36,319 nt of DNA from Methanosarcinaceae archaeon (GCA_030611265.1 JAUWQD010000025.1:1-36319); one strand, 5' to 3'; positions 15,282 to 24,565 are shown, numbered from the stretch's first letter. Notes: generated by a model from the letters alone, not told the origin. Made by a program: numbers and translations.

Positions 15282-16460
15282 TTGACTGAATATATTTCTT
15301 CAAGATCAACATCAGATTATGGATCGATCGTGAAAAAAGATGTGCAGTATGTGATGCAAACATACACGCGGCAACCAATGGCACTGGAAAGTGGCAGTGG
15401 CTCTGTTGTTTTTGATACAACAGGCAAGGAATATATTGATTGTGTTGCAGGCATTGCAGTGAACAATGTAGGACACTGCCATCCTCTTGTTGTAAAAGCG
15501 ATACAGCAGCAGGCAGAACGATTGATCCATGTGTCGAATCTGTATTATACCGAGGTTCAGGCAAATCTTGCTGAGCAACTTGTTTCACTTAGCGGCATGA
15601 GTCGTGCATTTTTTTGCAATTCCGGAACTGAGGCTGTTGAAGCGGCTATGAAACTTGCCCGTATTACGACAAAGAAGACGGATTTTGTTGCAGCTGATCA
15701 TTCATTCCATGGACGCACGATGGGTGCGTTGAGTGTCACACATAAAGAAATGTATAGGAGTCCCTTTGAACCACTGGTGAGGGATGTTACATTTGTGTCG
15801 TACAATGATGCAGAAGCTATTGCCAGTGCAATTACAAAGGACACGGCAGCGGTTATCCTTGAACCGATCCAGGGCGAGGGCGGTATAAATGTCCCGTCGG
15901 ACGATTATTTGAAAGCGGTTCGTGAGATATGCGATGATACCAGTACTCTTTTGATATTTGATGAAGTGCAGACCGGTTTTGGCAGGACAGGTAAGTGGTT
16001 CTGCAAGGAGCATTTCGGGGTTGAACCTGATATTATGACTATGGCAAAGGCACTTGGAGGGGGCTTCCCAATGGGTGCAATTGTTGCAAGTGATGATATT
16101 ACGTTTGGCAAGAGTGAACATGGTTCAACTTTTGGTGGGGATCCACTGGCATGTGCTGCATCACTTGGTGCGATCGAGGCGATACGCGAAGAGAAGCTTG
16201 TCGAACGTTCGAGAGAGATGGGTGAATATTTTCTGAAGCGGCTTGAAACTCTTACGCGTGATGATGTGGTTGAGGTACGCGGCAGGGGATTGATGATTGG
16301 TGTTGAACTCAACACCAAATGCGCAGATATTGTTGATTATGCACGCGAGCATGGCGTGCTACTGAATTGCACATCGGATTCGGTGATACGCATTGCACCA
16401 CCGCTCGTGATCACAAAAGAACAGATCGATATGGTGGTGGATGTAATTGAGCAGGCTTGA
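15282..16460 (+). CDS. argD: Acetylornithine aminotransferase
   Basis: A PLP enzyme of class III that converts N-acetylglutamate semialdehyde to N-acetylornithine in arginine synthesis. [17 protein letters not shown] at the start, [48 protein letters not shown] and the PLP lysine in [20 protein letters not shown] are all present. The TTG at 15282 is chosen as start, with AGGTGG at 15272-15277 just before it, giving 392 residues; the longer frame from 15174 overlaps the roadblock gene and adds an unrelated hydrophobic stretch. It overlaps hisC by 14 bases. Confidence 0.9.
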   Translation: MTEYISSRSTSDYGSIVKKDVQYVMQTYTRQPMALESGSGSVVFDTTGKEYIDCVAGIAVNNVGHCHPLVVKAIQQQAERLIHVSNLYYTEVQANLAEQLVSLSGMSRAFFCNSGTEAVEAAMKLARITTKKTDFVAADHSFHGRTMGALSVTHKEMYRSPFEPLVRDVTFVSYNDAEAIASAITKDTAAVILEPIQGEGGINVPSDDYLKAVREICDDTSTLLIFDEVQTGFGRTGKWFCKEHFGVEPDIMTMAKALGGGFPMGAIVASDDITFGKSEHGSTFGGDPLACAASLGAIEAIREEKLVERSREMGEYFLKRLETLTRDDVVEVRGRGLMIGVELNTKCADIVDYAREHGVLLNCTSDSVIRIAPPLVITKEQIDMVVDVIEQA

Positions 16461-17529
16461 GTTGATCAAGGAAGAGATCTTCGCCATCAATGAATATGTG
16501 CCCGGTAAATCGATCGAAGACATTGCGCGTGCGTATGGGCTTGACCCGGATTCGATAATCAAGTTAGGCTCGAACGAAAATCCGCTTGGTCCTTCACCAA
16601 TGGCGGTCGAAGCGCTTATCGAGCATGCGCCAAAGGTAAGTATATACCCGTCGGCGGATGCAAATGAACTAGTTAATGCGCTGTCAGGATATACAGGATT
16701 TCCTGCGGGCAATATTGCTGCGTCAGGTCCCGGGATGGATGGTTTGATCGACGGGTTGATGCGGTTAATTATTACGCGCGGAGATGAGGTGATTATTCCT
16801 ACGCCGACGTTTTCATATTATGAAATTGCGGCACGGGCGAATGGTGCTGTTCCTGTGTTCGTTAAGCGGGATGAGGATTATGCTGTGGATGTTGAAGCAT
16901 TGCTGGATGCGGTGTCGTCACGCACCAAAGTGATTTTTTTATGTTCACCTAACAACCCGTCCGGGAATTTGGTGCCAGAGGCTGATGTACGTGTGATTGC
17001 AGAGTCCACGCGCGGTCTTGTATTTGTGGATGAAGCGTATGTGGAGTTTGCAGACAAAAGTCTTGCGCATCTTGTGAATGATTATGACAATATTATAGTT
17101 GGAAGAACTTTTTCAAAGGCGTTTGGTCTGGCAGGTCTGCGCATCGGTTATGGGATTATGCCGCAGTGGCTGAAGTCTGAGTATATGAGAGCTGCAACAC
17201 CGTTTAATGTGAGCAGGGCAGCGATTGCCGCGGGTGTGGCTGCGCTATCGGATGTGGGGCATCTGGAAAAGAGTATCGAGCTTGCACGGGGAGGAAGGGA
17301 GTATTTGAAGGCACACATTCCGTTTGAGGTATATAATTCGCAGGCGAATTTTGTGATGGTGAATGTGGCGCTGCTTAAGGCTAAGGATGTTTGCGATGGG
17401 TTGCTTGAGAAGGGGATTATTGTGAGGGATTGTTCGTCGTTCAGGGATGCAGGAGAGTCGCTGATTAGGGTTACTGTTGGGACGAGGGGGCAGAATGAGA
17501 GGGTTGTTGAAGGGTTTGGTGTGGTTTAA
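16447..17529 (+). CDS. hisC: Histidinol-phosphate aminotransferase
   Basis: A class I/II PLP aminotransferase acting on imidazole acetol phosphate in histidine synthesis. The 360 residues include [20 protein letters not shown], the [10 protein letters not shown] region, [22 protein letters not shown] and the PLP lysine in [17 protein letters not shown]. The start is TTG at 16447, inside the 3' end of argD, so the two genes are translationally coupled. Full length. An arg-his aminotransferase pair in one transcript suggests shared supply rather than pathway-specific control. Confidence 0.93.
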   Translation: MSRLELIKEEIFAINEYVPGKSIEDIARAYGLDPDSIIKLGSNENPLGPSPMAVEALIEHAPKVSIYPSADANELVNALSGYTGFPAGNIAASGPGMDGLIDGLMRLIITRGDEVIIPTPTFSYYEIAARANGAVPVFVKRDEDYAVDVEALLDAVSSRTKVIFLCSPNNPSGNLVPEADVRVIAESTRGLVFVDEAYVEFADKSLAHLVNDYDNIIVGRTFSKAFGLAGLRIGYGIMPQWLKSEYMRAATPFNVSRAAIAAGVAALSDVGHLEKSIELARGGREYLKAHIPFEVYNSQANFVMVNVALLKAKDVCDGLLEKGIIVRDCSSFRDAGESLIRVTVGTRGQNERVVEGFGVV

Positions 17530-17532
17530 GGT

Positions 17533-18261
17533 TTAGTTGCGGCGGCGGTGTTTTTTTTGTTTTTTCATGTCGTTTACGGAAAGCCATGTGTATGCGACGA
17601 GACAGATGACGAATATTAGAAGGCCGAGTTGTTTGCTGCCTCTCATTATGGACTGCATGAATCCAAATTCGCGGGCGTAGGTTGAGGAGATCTGGGTATT
17701 CAGGAAGTAATGTCCGACTGACTTTATCACTATGGGTTGTCCGCCGATTGTTATTGCTTTTGCATGAATCTGTTCGGGGCGGACGACCCAATAATCAATG
17801 GCACCAGCATCACCTTTAGTTTTTATGCCTTCTGGAGTTACGCTGTAGACTCTATGAGTTACAATTTGATCTTTGCCTATGACTGCAAGGCCGAACATAA
17901 TAATGTCGCCTTCGTGAGGTTCGACATCGAATGTTTGCATCAGTATCAGGTCACCAGCTTCGAATGTTGGGCGCATGCTGTTTGAAACTGGTACTGTGAA
18001 GAATACGTAATTGTATAAAATAAAACTAATTATCAAGGTTGTCAATAATGTAGTTAACAGGTTTTTGGTAGCGATTTTAGCTTTAAATGCAATTGCATGA
18101 TTTTTCAAATGAAAATCAACATCATTTTTGCGCGTCAAAAAGCGTTTTATGGGGTAAATCCATTTTGTATTTTGTATTGTTGCTTTACCAGTGGCTTGCA
18201 GGTAGACTATCAGCAACACAAGAAATGTAAGTCCTGCAGTATATATTATTGTATTTTGCAT
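17533..18261 (-). CDS. Signal peptidase I, Sec11-like (S26B)
   Basis: A 242-residue membrane protease that removes Sec signal peptides. The nucleophile serine is in PVSNSMRPTFEAGDLI, the general base is histidine in VTHRVYSV, as in archaeal and ER-type enzymes rather than bacterial Ser/Lys ones, and the aspartate is in IKTKGDAGAIDYW. There are a first membrane segment at about 8-24, a second at about 73-90 before the active site, and a third near the C-terminus (LGLLIFVICLVAYTWLSV), followed by a very basic tail (KKQKKHRRRN). The extra N-terminal segment and 45-residue loop are longer than in minimal archaeal enzymes. It ends four bases from hisC, convergently. Confidence 0.88.
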   Translation of the reverse strand: MQNTIIYTAGLTFLVLLIVYLQATGKATIQNTKWIYPIKRFLTRKNDVDFHLKNHAIAFKAKIATKNLLTTLLTTLIISFILYNYVFFTVPVSNSMRPTFEAGDLILMQTFDVEPHEGDIIMFGLAVIGKDQIVTHRVYSVTPEGIKTKGDAGAIDYWVVRPEQIHAKAITIGGQPIVIKSVGHYFLNTQISSTYAREFGFMQSIMRGSKQLGLLIFVICLVAYTWLSVNDMKKQKKHRRRN

Positions 18262-18296
18262 ACGATATTAAAATACGTTCTTCTTAATTATACACT

Positions 18297-18743
18297 TTAT
18301 GCCCACCGCACGCTAATACGTTCAACATTATTTAACTGTCCCTGTGCATCAATAAATTCAAGTTTGACTAAAATTGATTCGTTAGATGATTTGGGCAATA
18401 TCTTTCCATCTTCAAATGTGAGAGTGAGTGTATAATTTCCTGGTCCATTATACGGCGTGGATGCAATATATGATATTTTATCTTTATTGTAAAATGCTAT
18501 GCCTGTTATATATGGGGGGGCTTCTACCTTGTCATGTCTTGTTTGTTTTAGCAATGGCAAGTATTCGATATGCCTATCAGTTTTTTGTAGATCTAATGTA
18601 ATTTTCCCATCATTTTCATATGCAAACATATTTAAATGCATCACGGGAGTTTTCTGATTAATCTTCTTTATGTTATCCACACAACCTGTAGTTGTTATGG
18701 TTGACAAAAATAGAAGCAGAATGAGAATTTTATACAATTTCAT
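18297..18743 (-). CDS. Predicted lipoprotein, unknown function
   Basis: A 148-residue exported protein. MKLYKILILLLFLSTITTTG is a signal peptide ending in a TTGC lipobox-like site with the cysteine at about residue 21. The mature part is beta-rich (MHLNMFAYENDGKITLDLQ, YNGPGNYTLTLTFEDGKILP) and ends ERISVRWA. No family is recognised. The ATG at 18743 is chosen because it starts the signal peptide. It directly follows a hairpin and T-run, without a visible ribosome site, behind the tetraheme cytochrome gene. Confidence 0.65.
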   Translation of the reverse strand: MKLYKILILLLFLSTITTTGCVDNIKKINQKTPVMHLNMFAYENDGKITLDLQKTDRHIEYLPLLKQTRHDKVEAPPYITGIAFYNKDKISYIASTPYNGPGNYTLTLTFEDGKILPKSSNESILVKLEFIDAQGQLNNVERISVRWA

Positions 18744-18776
18744 AAAAAAGAATAAGGCTATTGAGATAGCCTTATT
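18744..18776 (-). terminator. Hairpin plus T-run between cytochrome stop and lipoprotein start
   Basis: AATAAGGCTA (18751-18760) and TAGCCTTATT (18767-18776) are perfect 10-base arms with a 6-base loop. On the minus strand TTCTTTTTT follows and the lipoprotein ATG comes next. The stem includes the TAA stop of the cytochrome. It has the shape of an intrinsic terminator and could attenuate the downstream gene. Confidence 0.6.
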
Positions 18777-19395
18777 GCGCGTCAGAGTACATCCATTCCG
18801 TAGTTGAGGTACCATTGCTTATGTAAATGATGCCTGAACTATCATTATGTGTACTCAGAGAAGAGCCTGCTATACTTACAACTGCTCTTGTATGGCAAGC
18901 AATGCAAACAGCATCATTGTCAGCAAGTCCACCATTACTTCCAGTGGTATTTACAATAAGCATTCTGTGAGCTTCACCTGACATTGAAAGTTCTGCTGAT
19001 ACATTAACTGAACCTCCGTTAGCATCTTTTGTAGCGGCTTGATATGAAAATGGGTAGCTGTGACAGTCAATACAGTTTACACTTACACCAGCTGCATGTG
19101 CATCAGTTGTATCAGTGCCTGTCCCATTTCCTATAACATCAACTGCAAATCGTCCACCTACAGTACCAGCATCGCCATAATGGCATGATTTACATGTAAG
19201 GCCAGTGTGTGCACTTCCATTTGCAATTGTTGCAGCTATTTCATCCCCGGCACTACCAGAATGGCACTTTCCACAATCGACTTCAGACCCTTGTACAAAG
19301 TCATGTGATCCCGAATATAATGCAAGGGTTGATGGCAATACGAACATTCCTACTGCAACAACCGATACCATTAACAAAATTATTTTCCCATCCAT
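18772..19395 (-). CDS. Tetraheme c-type cytochrome, exported
   Basis: A 207-residue exported protein with four CxxCH heme sites: CGKCH, CKSCH, CIDCH and CIACH. MDGKIILLMVSVVAVGMFVL is the signal peptide. The ATG at 19395 is chosen because GGAGG lies eight bases upstream; longer in-frame starts at 19410 and 19524 lack this. Long Gly/Ser/Thr/Asn-rich spacers (NGTGTDTTDAHAAGVSVN, VNTTGSNGGL) resemble surface proteins and offer N-glycosylation sites. It is divergent from the 27-heme gene and shares its 224-base promoter region. No membrane anchor is seen at the C-terminus. Confidence 0.85.
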   Translation of the reverse strand: MDGKIILLMVSVVAVGMFVLPSTLALYSGSHDFVQGSEVDCGKCHSGSAGDEIAATIANGSAHTGLTCKSCHYGDAGTVGGRFAVDVIGNGTGTDTTDAHAAGVSVNCIDCHSYPFSYQAATKDANGGSVNVSAELSMSGEAHRMLIVNTTGSNGGLADNDAVCIACHTRAVVSIAGSSLSTHNDSSGIIYISNGTSTTEWMYSDAQ

Positions 19396-19561
19396 TATAA
19401 GTTCCTCCATGTATGCTATTTTTATTATTACTTTACGTATATTATTTATTTCAGGCAATATATACTTATCGATACTTTCAGTAATTCCGATCGAGAATAT
19501 CCAATTACCTTCCAAAACCCCCACTTTTAATCTGACAACACAATAAGCATTAAATATTAAA

Positions 19562-19578
19562 AGTAATTATACATTACT
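19562..19578. promoter_or_regulatory. Palindrome in the divergent cytochrome promoter region
   Basis: AGTAAT (19562-19567) and ATTACT (19573-19578) flank TATAC, near the TATA-like elements of the 27-heme gene. AAAGTAAT also occurs near the promoter of the minus-strand tetraheme gene (about 19425-19432). A common regulator for both genes is possible but unproven. Confidence 0.3.
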
Positions 19579-19619
19579 ATAATTTGGATATGGCAAATTG
19601 TAAATTATGGTGGTATAAC

Positions 19620-21581
19620 ATGGGTTTAAAAAAGAAATATGTATTATTAATTTTATGTGCACTAACTTTAGTCAGTATTTCGTTTGCATCTGCACAGGTT
19701 AACATAAGTGTCGTTGAATGTTCGACATGTCACGATGATATAACATTTAATGCATCGCCTGTTGTTAGGGGTGACACTTGTGTTAATTGTCATGCAAGCT
19801 CTTTATTTGCATCTAATCATAAGGAGGAGAATTTTGCATACACTGAATATGGATGGTTCAGAACAAATTCATCCATGAATGCTTCCGCACCAGATATTCA
19901 TGATACTATGCATAAGGACAAATATGTTAATTGTGATTCTTGTCATGTAACAAGTGAATGTACCAAATGTCACAATCAGGATGATGTATTTCATGCGACA
20001 CATGGCTCAAATACTGCATCATATTCGTGTGGTTCAGAATCATGCCATAATCTTTACACTTTCCAATATGGTTCCTATACTAATATAGATGCATGGGTAA
20101 TAACGCCGTCTCCTGCCTGCGAAAATTGCCATAACGATGTTGTATCGGTTTCTCGCCACGACATCGCTGGTGTCCACCAATCCGATCTTACTCCTGAATG
20201 CCAGACATGTCACTCTGACTATTTACCAGACACCCATGCAGACATAGCAAATCTTAGTTATAGCGGCGATTCATGTGCAGTGTGCCACCAGAGCATGGAT
20301 TCAGCAGTGATATCTGCAATAACGAATAATGATACAAGCTGTGCATCGTGTCACACTTTACACGGCGACATTACAGATATCCATACTCTCAATACCACAA
20401 CATCAACATTGAAGTGTCCAGATTGTCATCAGAATACATATTTGCCAGAACTGCACAACAATTTTTCGGTTATCAACAACCTTCCTACAAATTGTTCTGT
20501 GTGTCATAGTAATGCTAATATAACCATTAGTAGCGCAACTGCCGAGTGTACAACTTGTCACGATTCTCAACTGGACGAACCGCATTTGAATGCAAATCAC
20601 ACTTCTGTTGCAGAATGTATAATCTGCCATGATGCAGACCTGTCAATAGAGCATTTTGACAATTGCAGCGTATGTCATACCAACCCTACAAAGGTCGATA
20701 TAGATTCTGCAACCAATGATTGTGCATCATGCCACGTTGACCAAAATGTTGGATTCCATACTAATATGAGTGCCAAACACACACGAACATCCACTTGTAT
20801 CAATTGTCATAAAGATTCGTATCTGCCAGACTTGCATAACGATTTTGCACTTGCAAACGAAATGACGAATTGTACAATTTGTCATGACAATACAAAGGTA
20901 AACACTGACAACGCAACATCAGATTGCATCACCTGTCACGGTCAACAACTTCCGACACAGCATGCAAATGAAGTGGCAAAACACACTACAGATGCTTGTG
21001 CAGAATGTCATGGAAGTGTTTATGGGTCATATTTGCCAGATACACACAATGCCACGGAGGAAAACGGCAGGTGTGACCTTTGCCATAGCAACGTGGCAAT
21101 CAACATGTCAATTTCAACATCTAATTGTACTTCATGTCATGGTCCGCAAGTGAATGAACCTCATTATAATGCGTTAGAAAAACATAAATTTGAATCACCA
21201 GTAGAGTGTTTGGTATGTCATGACCGATACATTCCAACAGCACATACAGATCAGTATGGCAATACGAATTGTTTAATATGCCATGGAAACAATCCAGCCA
21301 TCACGTATTTACCTACTGACAAGAACTGCAGTTCATGCCATGGTGCACAACTTCCAGCAGAGCATGGCGATTTAACTGTTGTACATACAGCAGCTGCAAG
21401 TCCTGGGTGTGTAAGATGTCATAATACAAAAAATGTATCAACAATACACAATAATGTATGTTCAACTTGCCATGGCAGCATATTGATTTCAATATTGCCC
21501 TCCACAGTTGAATGTAATGAATGTCATGGTGCAAATGCACTATTGCCGGCTCACAGTTCACGTGGCAATCCAAAACGCTAA
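19620..21581 (+). CDS. Large multiheme c-type cytochrome with 27 predicted heme sites
   Basis: A 653-residue exported protein. After the signal peptide MGLKKKYVLLILCALTLVSI there are 26 CxxCH motifs and one CX4CH (CGSESCH, about residue 140). From about residue 200 on, a module of three hemes in roughly 80 residues repeats: a CH site followed by LPDLHN or LPDTHN, an NCxxCHxN site, then a SATxxCxxCHxxQL site followed by H-containing KHT. Many further histidines can serve as distal heme ligands. No C-terminal anchor or sorting signal is visible; it ends LPAHSSRGNPKR. The ATG at 19620 follows GGTGG; the upstream start at 19584 would place 12 extra residues before the signal peptide. Its role is presumably electron transfer outside the cell. 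Confidence 0.88.
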   Translation: MGLKKKYVLLILCALTLVSISFASAQVNISVVECSTCHDDITFNASPVVRGDTCVNCHASSLFASNHKEENFAYTEYGWFRTNSSMNASAPDIHDTMHKDKYVNCDSCHVTSECTKCHNQDDVFHATHGSNTASYSCGSESCHNLYTFQYGSYTNIDAWVITPSPACENCHNDVVSVSRHDIAGVHQSDLTPECQTCHSDYLPDTHADIANLSYSGDSCAVCHQSMDSAVISAITNNDTSCASCHTLHGDITDIHTLNTTTSTLKCPDCHQNTYLPELHNNFSVINNLPTNCSVCHSNANITISSATAECTTCHDSQLDEPHLNANHTSVAECIICHDADLSIEHFDNCSVCHTNPTKVDIDSATNDCASCHVDQNVGFHTNMSAKHTRTSTCINCHKDSYLPDLHNDFALANEMTNCTICHDNTKVNTDNATSDCITCHGQQLPTQHANEVAKHTTDACAECHGSVYGSYLPDTHNATEENGRCDLCHSNVAINMSISTSNCTSCHGPQVNEPHYNALEKHKFESPVECLVCHDRYIPTAHTDQYGNTNCLICHGNNPAITYLPTDKNCSSCHGAQLPAEHGDLTVVHTAAASPGCVRCHNTKNVSTIHNNVCSTCHGSILISILPSTVECNECHGANALLPAHSSRGNPKR

Positions 21582-21605
21582 CTGAAATTGTAGGCACAAA
21601 ATGAT

Positions 21606-21689
21606 ATGATAATTTCACAGGCAGTTGTCAGTGGATGGTCTATATCAAACTTCACAGGTTGTGACGATTGTCATAGAATGTGTGGATGA
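21606..21689 (+). pseudogene. Heme-binding remnant after the 27-heme gene
   Basis: A short frame reads MIISQAVVSGWSISNFTGCD, then DCH, RMCG and a stop; it contains a CDDCH heme motif just 100 bases behind the cytochrome stop. It is probably the degraded end of a cytochrome gene or a lost extension of the upstream one. Confidence 0.45.
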
Positions 21690-21744
21690 TGGGGTCAATT
21701 ACGCTTAAGCAATATGGTAAATTCACGAGTGAATGCAATATTAA

Positions 21745-21888
21745 AATCATGGTGATCTGTGTTTCCTACGTTACGAATTGTTGGTCAATCACTCATATCT
21801 AGCAGATCAAATGAAAGGTGTCGGTGAGGTGCCGGAAGAGATCTCAAAACTTCTTGTTGACATACTGGATGATTCAGAGGCAAGTTAG
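21745..21888 (+). pseudogene. Unidentified C-terminal remnant
   Basis: An open frame of 47 codons without a start codon at its head reads LCFLRYELLVNHSYLADQMK, then GVGEVPEEISKLLVDILDDSEAS and a stop. The composition looks like protein rather than noise. No family is recognised, and no heme motif is present. Confidence 0.3.
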
Positions 21889-21957
21889 GTACATTTATAT
21901 AAATAATCAGGTAATTTATTCATTATACTTTATCTATAAAACATCCTGGTCATTTAT

Positions 21958-22893
21958 ATGAATAAAAAAAGTGGATCGCTTATACTTCTAACTGTTTTTA
22001 TTGTTTTAGCAGGAGTATTTGGCGTAAGCGCTTCTTTGGCATATATGGAAAATCCAAACGTATGTTCCAAATGTCATGCAATGGAGCCATTCTATAAATC
22101 GTATTCAGATCCAGAAGATTATATTCTCATTCAGACTCATAAGAACGAAGGTATCACCTGCATCGATTGTCATTCTCCTTCCGGGCGTGAGAATTGGGAT
22201 AAAGTGCGAACGACAATACTGAAGAAAATGGTTTCGTACGTTTATATCGGGAATGTTACAGCAGATACATCAATGCTTAAGCCGGATTGTACAAAATGTC
22301 ATGATATTGATACCACATTTAGTGTTACAGAAATAAACCCTCATGGGGGTGTACAAAGCTGTGAGGTATCCTGTCATCTTGTGCATGAAGATCTTATATT
22401 AGGGGATTTTGTGGAAATGGATTGTGCAGAATGTCATGTTGAACCTGATGTAGGTGGGAAGCACGCTAATGTGGATTGTGTGGGTTGTCATCCAACACAC
22501 GGGCGGATTCCCTCCTGTACAGGTTGTCACGCTTTGCATGATGGTTCAAATTTGAGAGTTGAGAACAGTGAGTGTTTGGAATGTCATGGTGGAAGTGCAC
22601 ATACGATTGCGGTTGGTACTTATGATGCAAGTTCGACAATTTCTACAGCAACATGTGGGGCATGCCATGATGAGCAATATCTTAAACTTGGTAACAGCAT
22701 GCATGGGAATATGGGCACATGTGTTGGTTGTCACTCATCACATGGTAAAATAAATCCATGCCTTGATTGCCATTACTCAAATCACATGGGTGCTCATAGT
22801 TTATTGGATGAATGTCTCGCTTGTCACAACGTTGGCGGTGGCATACATAAAGCCTGCACCGACTGCCACATCCAAGACCCACACACAATCTAA
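21958..22893 (+). CDS. NapC/NirT-like membrane-anchored multiheme cytochrome, 13 heme sites
   Basis: A 311-residue protein. An N-terminal membrane anchor (residues 7-28, LILLTVFIVLAGVFGVSASL) is followed by a NapC/NirT-like opening, YMENPNVCSKCHAMEPFYKS and THKNEGITCIDCHSPSG, the kind of module that takes electrons from a membrane quinol or phenazine pool. Twelve CxxCH sites and one CX3CH (CEVSCH) are visible, the later ones closely packed (CAECH, CVGCH, CTGCH, CLECH, CGACH, CVGCH, CLDCH, CLACH, CTDCH). The combination suggests an electron entry module linked to a heme wire; partnership with the 27-heme protein upstream is an inference from position. Confidence 0.85.
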   Translation: MNKKSGSLILLTVFIVLAGVFGVSASLAYMENPNVCSKCHAMEPFYKSYSDPEDYILIQTHKNEGITCIDCHSPSGRENWDKVRTTILKKMVSYVYIGNVTADTSMLKPDCTKCHDIDTTFSVTEINPHGGVQSCEVSCHLVHEDLILGDFVEMDCAECHVEPDVGGKHANVDCVGCHPTHGRIPSCTGCHALHDGSNLRVENSECLECHGGSAHTIAVGTYDASSTISTATCGACHDEQYLKLGNSMHGNMGTCVGCHSSHGKINPCLDCHYSNHMGAHSLLDECLACHNVGGGIHKACTDCHIQDPHTI

Positions 22894-22898
22894 AAAAA

Positions 22899-23270
22899 CT
22901 ATTCCACACTTAAAATTCGCATCAATGGATACTCAAGCCCCTCATCATACTCAAGCGCAACCCGCGCCCGCACCGAACCATGCCGGACACCTATCCTGAC
23001 ATCAAGCATACGTCCCTCAAGTTCACAGTACCCGAACTCATCATTCAAATTTGAGCGCACCATATCCCTGTCGATTGAAACTGTTATATCTTCAACAAAC
23101 GGCTGAACTGAAATACTCTGCTCGATCGCATTTTCAAGGCTCTCCACAGTCTTAAGGTTCACAGGTGAACCTGTAAACTGGTGATACAGAGCCCCGAGTT
23201 TGATCCCTGCCTCAAACAATGCGTTGTCCCTGTCTGTAATATCGTTATTTGGACTCATTTTAATTCCCAT
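22899..23270 (-). CDS. mptD: Dihydroneopterin aldolase, archaeal MptD type
   Basis: A small archaeal aldolase (DUF372/PF04038 type, as MJ1585) that cleaves 7,8-dihydroneopterin to 6-hydroxymethyl-dihydropterin and glycolaldehyde in the methanopterin pathway. The 123 residues include FEAGIKLGALYHQFTGSPVN and ISVQPFVEDITVSIDRD, conserved in the family, and end with GLEYPLMRILSVE. The ATG at 23270 overlaps the end of pssA; ATG 23258 is the alternative. Last gene of the artA-asd-pssA-mptD operon. Confidence 0.85.
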   Translation of the reverse strand: MGIKMSPNNDITDRDNALFEAGIKLGALYHQFTGSPVNLKTVESLENAIEQSISVQPFVEDITVSIDRDMVRSNLNDEFGYCELEGRMLDVRIGVRHGSVRARVALEYDEGLEYPLMRILSVE

Positions 23271-23937
23271 TGAACATTTTATTGGTTTTTATCACAGGAG
23301 ATGCTACGTATATTGCCATTGCAATGAAAAGCACAAGTGAAAACGATGGCGTATACTTCATGTTTATGAAAAACGATGGAATGACCAGTCCAAAGACCAC
23401 AGACACTGGTGCCATGGTTCTCATATTGCTTAATTTTGGATATGTAAATGTGCTGATCATGAGAAGCGAAAGAATGAGCACAAGAGCGATTACTGAGTAG
23501 GCACTTATGTATTTTTCATCTATGAGCAGATATGATGCTATCATAACGCATCCTGCTGTGATGGGGAGTCCCTCAAAATCAGTGATGGTTTTTTGTATCG
23601 AACTGAATCTGGCAAGCCTGAGGATCCCGCAAACAACATAGAAACTGACTGCCGCACCTATTATATATGGATGTAGCGCGCTATATGCGGAATATACAAC
23701 AAAAGCAGGAGCCACGCCAAAAGATATCACATCTGCAAGTGAATCCATAGCTCCGCCAAATTCACTGCTTGTGAGGCGGCGCGCAAGATAACCATCAACG
23801 CCATCGGCAACGGCTGCCACCAATAGCAGTATACATGCAAGGTCGTAGCGTCCATTGGATGCTGCAACCATTGCACCCATCCCGAACAGTGCATTTGATA
23901 GTGTAACTATGTCCGGGATCTTGAGTGTCTGTAACAT
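23260..23937 (-). CDS. pssA: Archaetidylserine synthase (CDP-alcohol transferase)
   Basis: A 225-residue membrane enzyme that transfers L-serine to CDP-archaeol. The CAP motif is exact: DGVDGYLARRLTSSEFGGAM followed by DSLAD. Six or more hydrophobic segments are visible, and the N-terminus IPDIVTLSNALFGMGAMV is typical of the PssA group. It starts one base after the decarboxylase stop with GGAG of that gene's last codons as ribosome site. Together with the next enzyme it makes archaetidylethanolamine. Confidence 0.9.
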   Translation of the reverse strand: MLQTLKIPDIVTLSNALFGMGAMVAASNGRYDLACILLLVAAVADGVDGYLARRLTSSEFGGAMDSLADVISFGVAPAFVVYSAYSALHPYIIGAAVSFYVVCGILRLARFSSIQKTITDFEGLPITAGCVMIASYLLIDEKYISAYSVIALVLILSLLMISTFTYPKLSNMRTMAPVSVVFGLVIPSFFINMKYTPSFSLVLFIAMAIYVASPVIKTNKMFNGN

Positions 23938-23938
23938 A

Positions 23939-24565
23939 TTATTCTCCTCTATTGTATGCGTTTTTTATTGCGATTACAGTCTCACCGGCGTATACATTGT
24001 CTCCCTTTTTGCATGAGATCTCAAACGCTTCTGGAATTGTAACATCAACACGTGAACCAAACCGTATCATACCAAACCTCTGGCCCTGTTGCGTGATGTC
24101 ACCTTTTTTTACATATGTGACGATCCTGCGTGTGATAGTACCTGCGATCTGCGTAACACTCACTTCGCCATGTTCGGTATCCAGGATTATTTTGTTGCGT
24201 TCGTTCCTATCGGAATCTTTACAAAACGCTGGGATATATCCTCCCTTCTTGTGTTCGATATTGCGAATTGTACCTGCAAGTGGTGTCCTGTTCACATGCA
24301 CATTCTGGAAGTTCATGAAAATACATACAGTCCTGCCGCGGATGTCTATCACTTTTCCGTCAGCAGGTGCAACCATGCAGTTCTTGCACATCTTGATATT
24401 TCGTTCAGGGTCCCTGAAGAACCGTAAAAGGAATACACAGAACATGACTCCCATGTATGCTGCAAATTCCATGTATGGATCTTTGATAAAATATGCACCG
24501 GCTCCGCTTATGGTGGTGAATATTAAAACTGCAACAATCCATGGGGTAGAACCTTTTGCGAGCAT
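23939..24565 (-). CDS. asd: Archaetidylserine decarboxylase
   Basis: A 208-residue phosphatidylserine decarboxylase of the short archaeal type, making archaetidylethanolamine. Two membrane segments near the N-terminus precede FFRDPERN and VAPADGKV, the strand VHVNRTPLAG, and the self-cleavage site in MIRFGSRVDV, where the serine becomes the pyruvoyl cofactor. Cysteines in MCKNCM are unusual extras. It abuts artA upstream and pssA downstream. Confidence 0.88.
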   Translation of the reverse strand: MLAKGSTPWIVAVLIFTTISGAGAYFIKDPYMEFAAYMGVMFCVFLLRFFRDPERNIKMCKNCMVAPADGKVIDIRGRTVCIFMNFQNVHVNRTPLAGTIRNIEHKKGGYIPAFCKDSDRNERNKIILDTEHGEVSVTQIAGTITRRIVTYVKKGDITQQGQRFGMIRFGSRVDVTIPEAFEISCKKGDNVYAGETVIAIKNAYNRGE

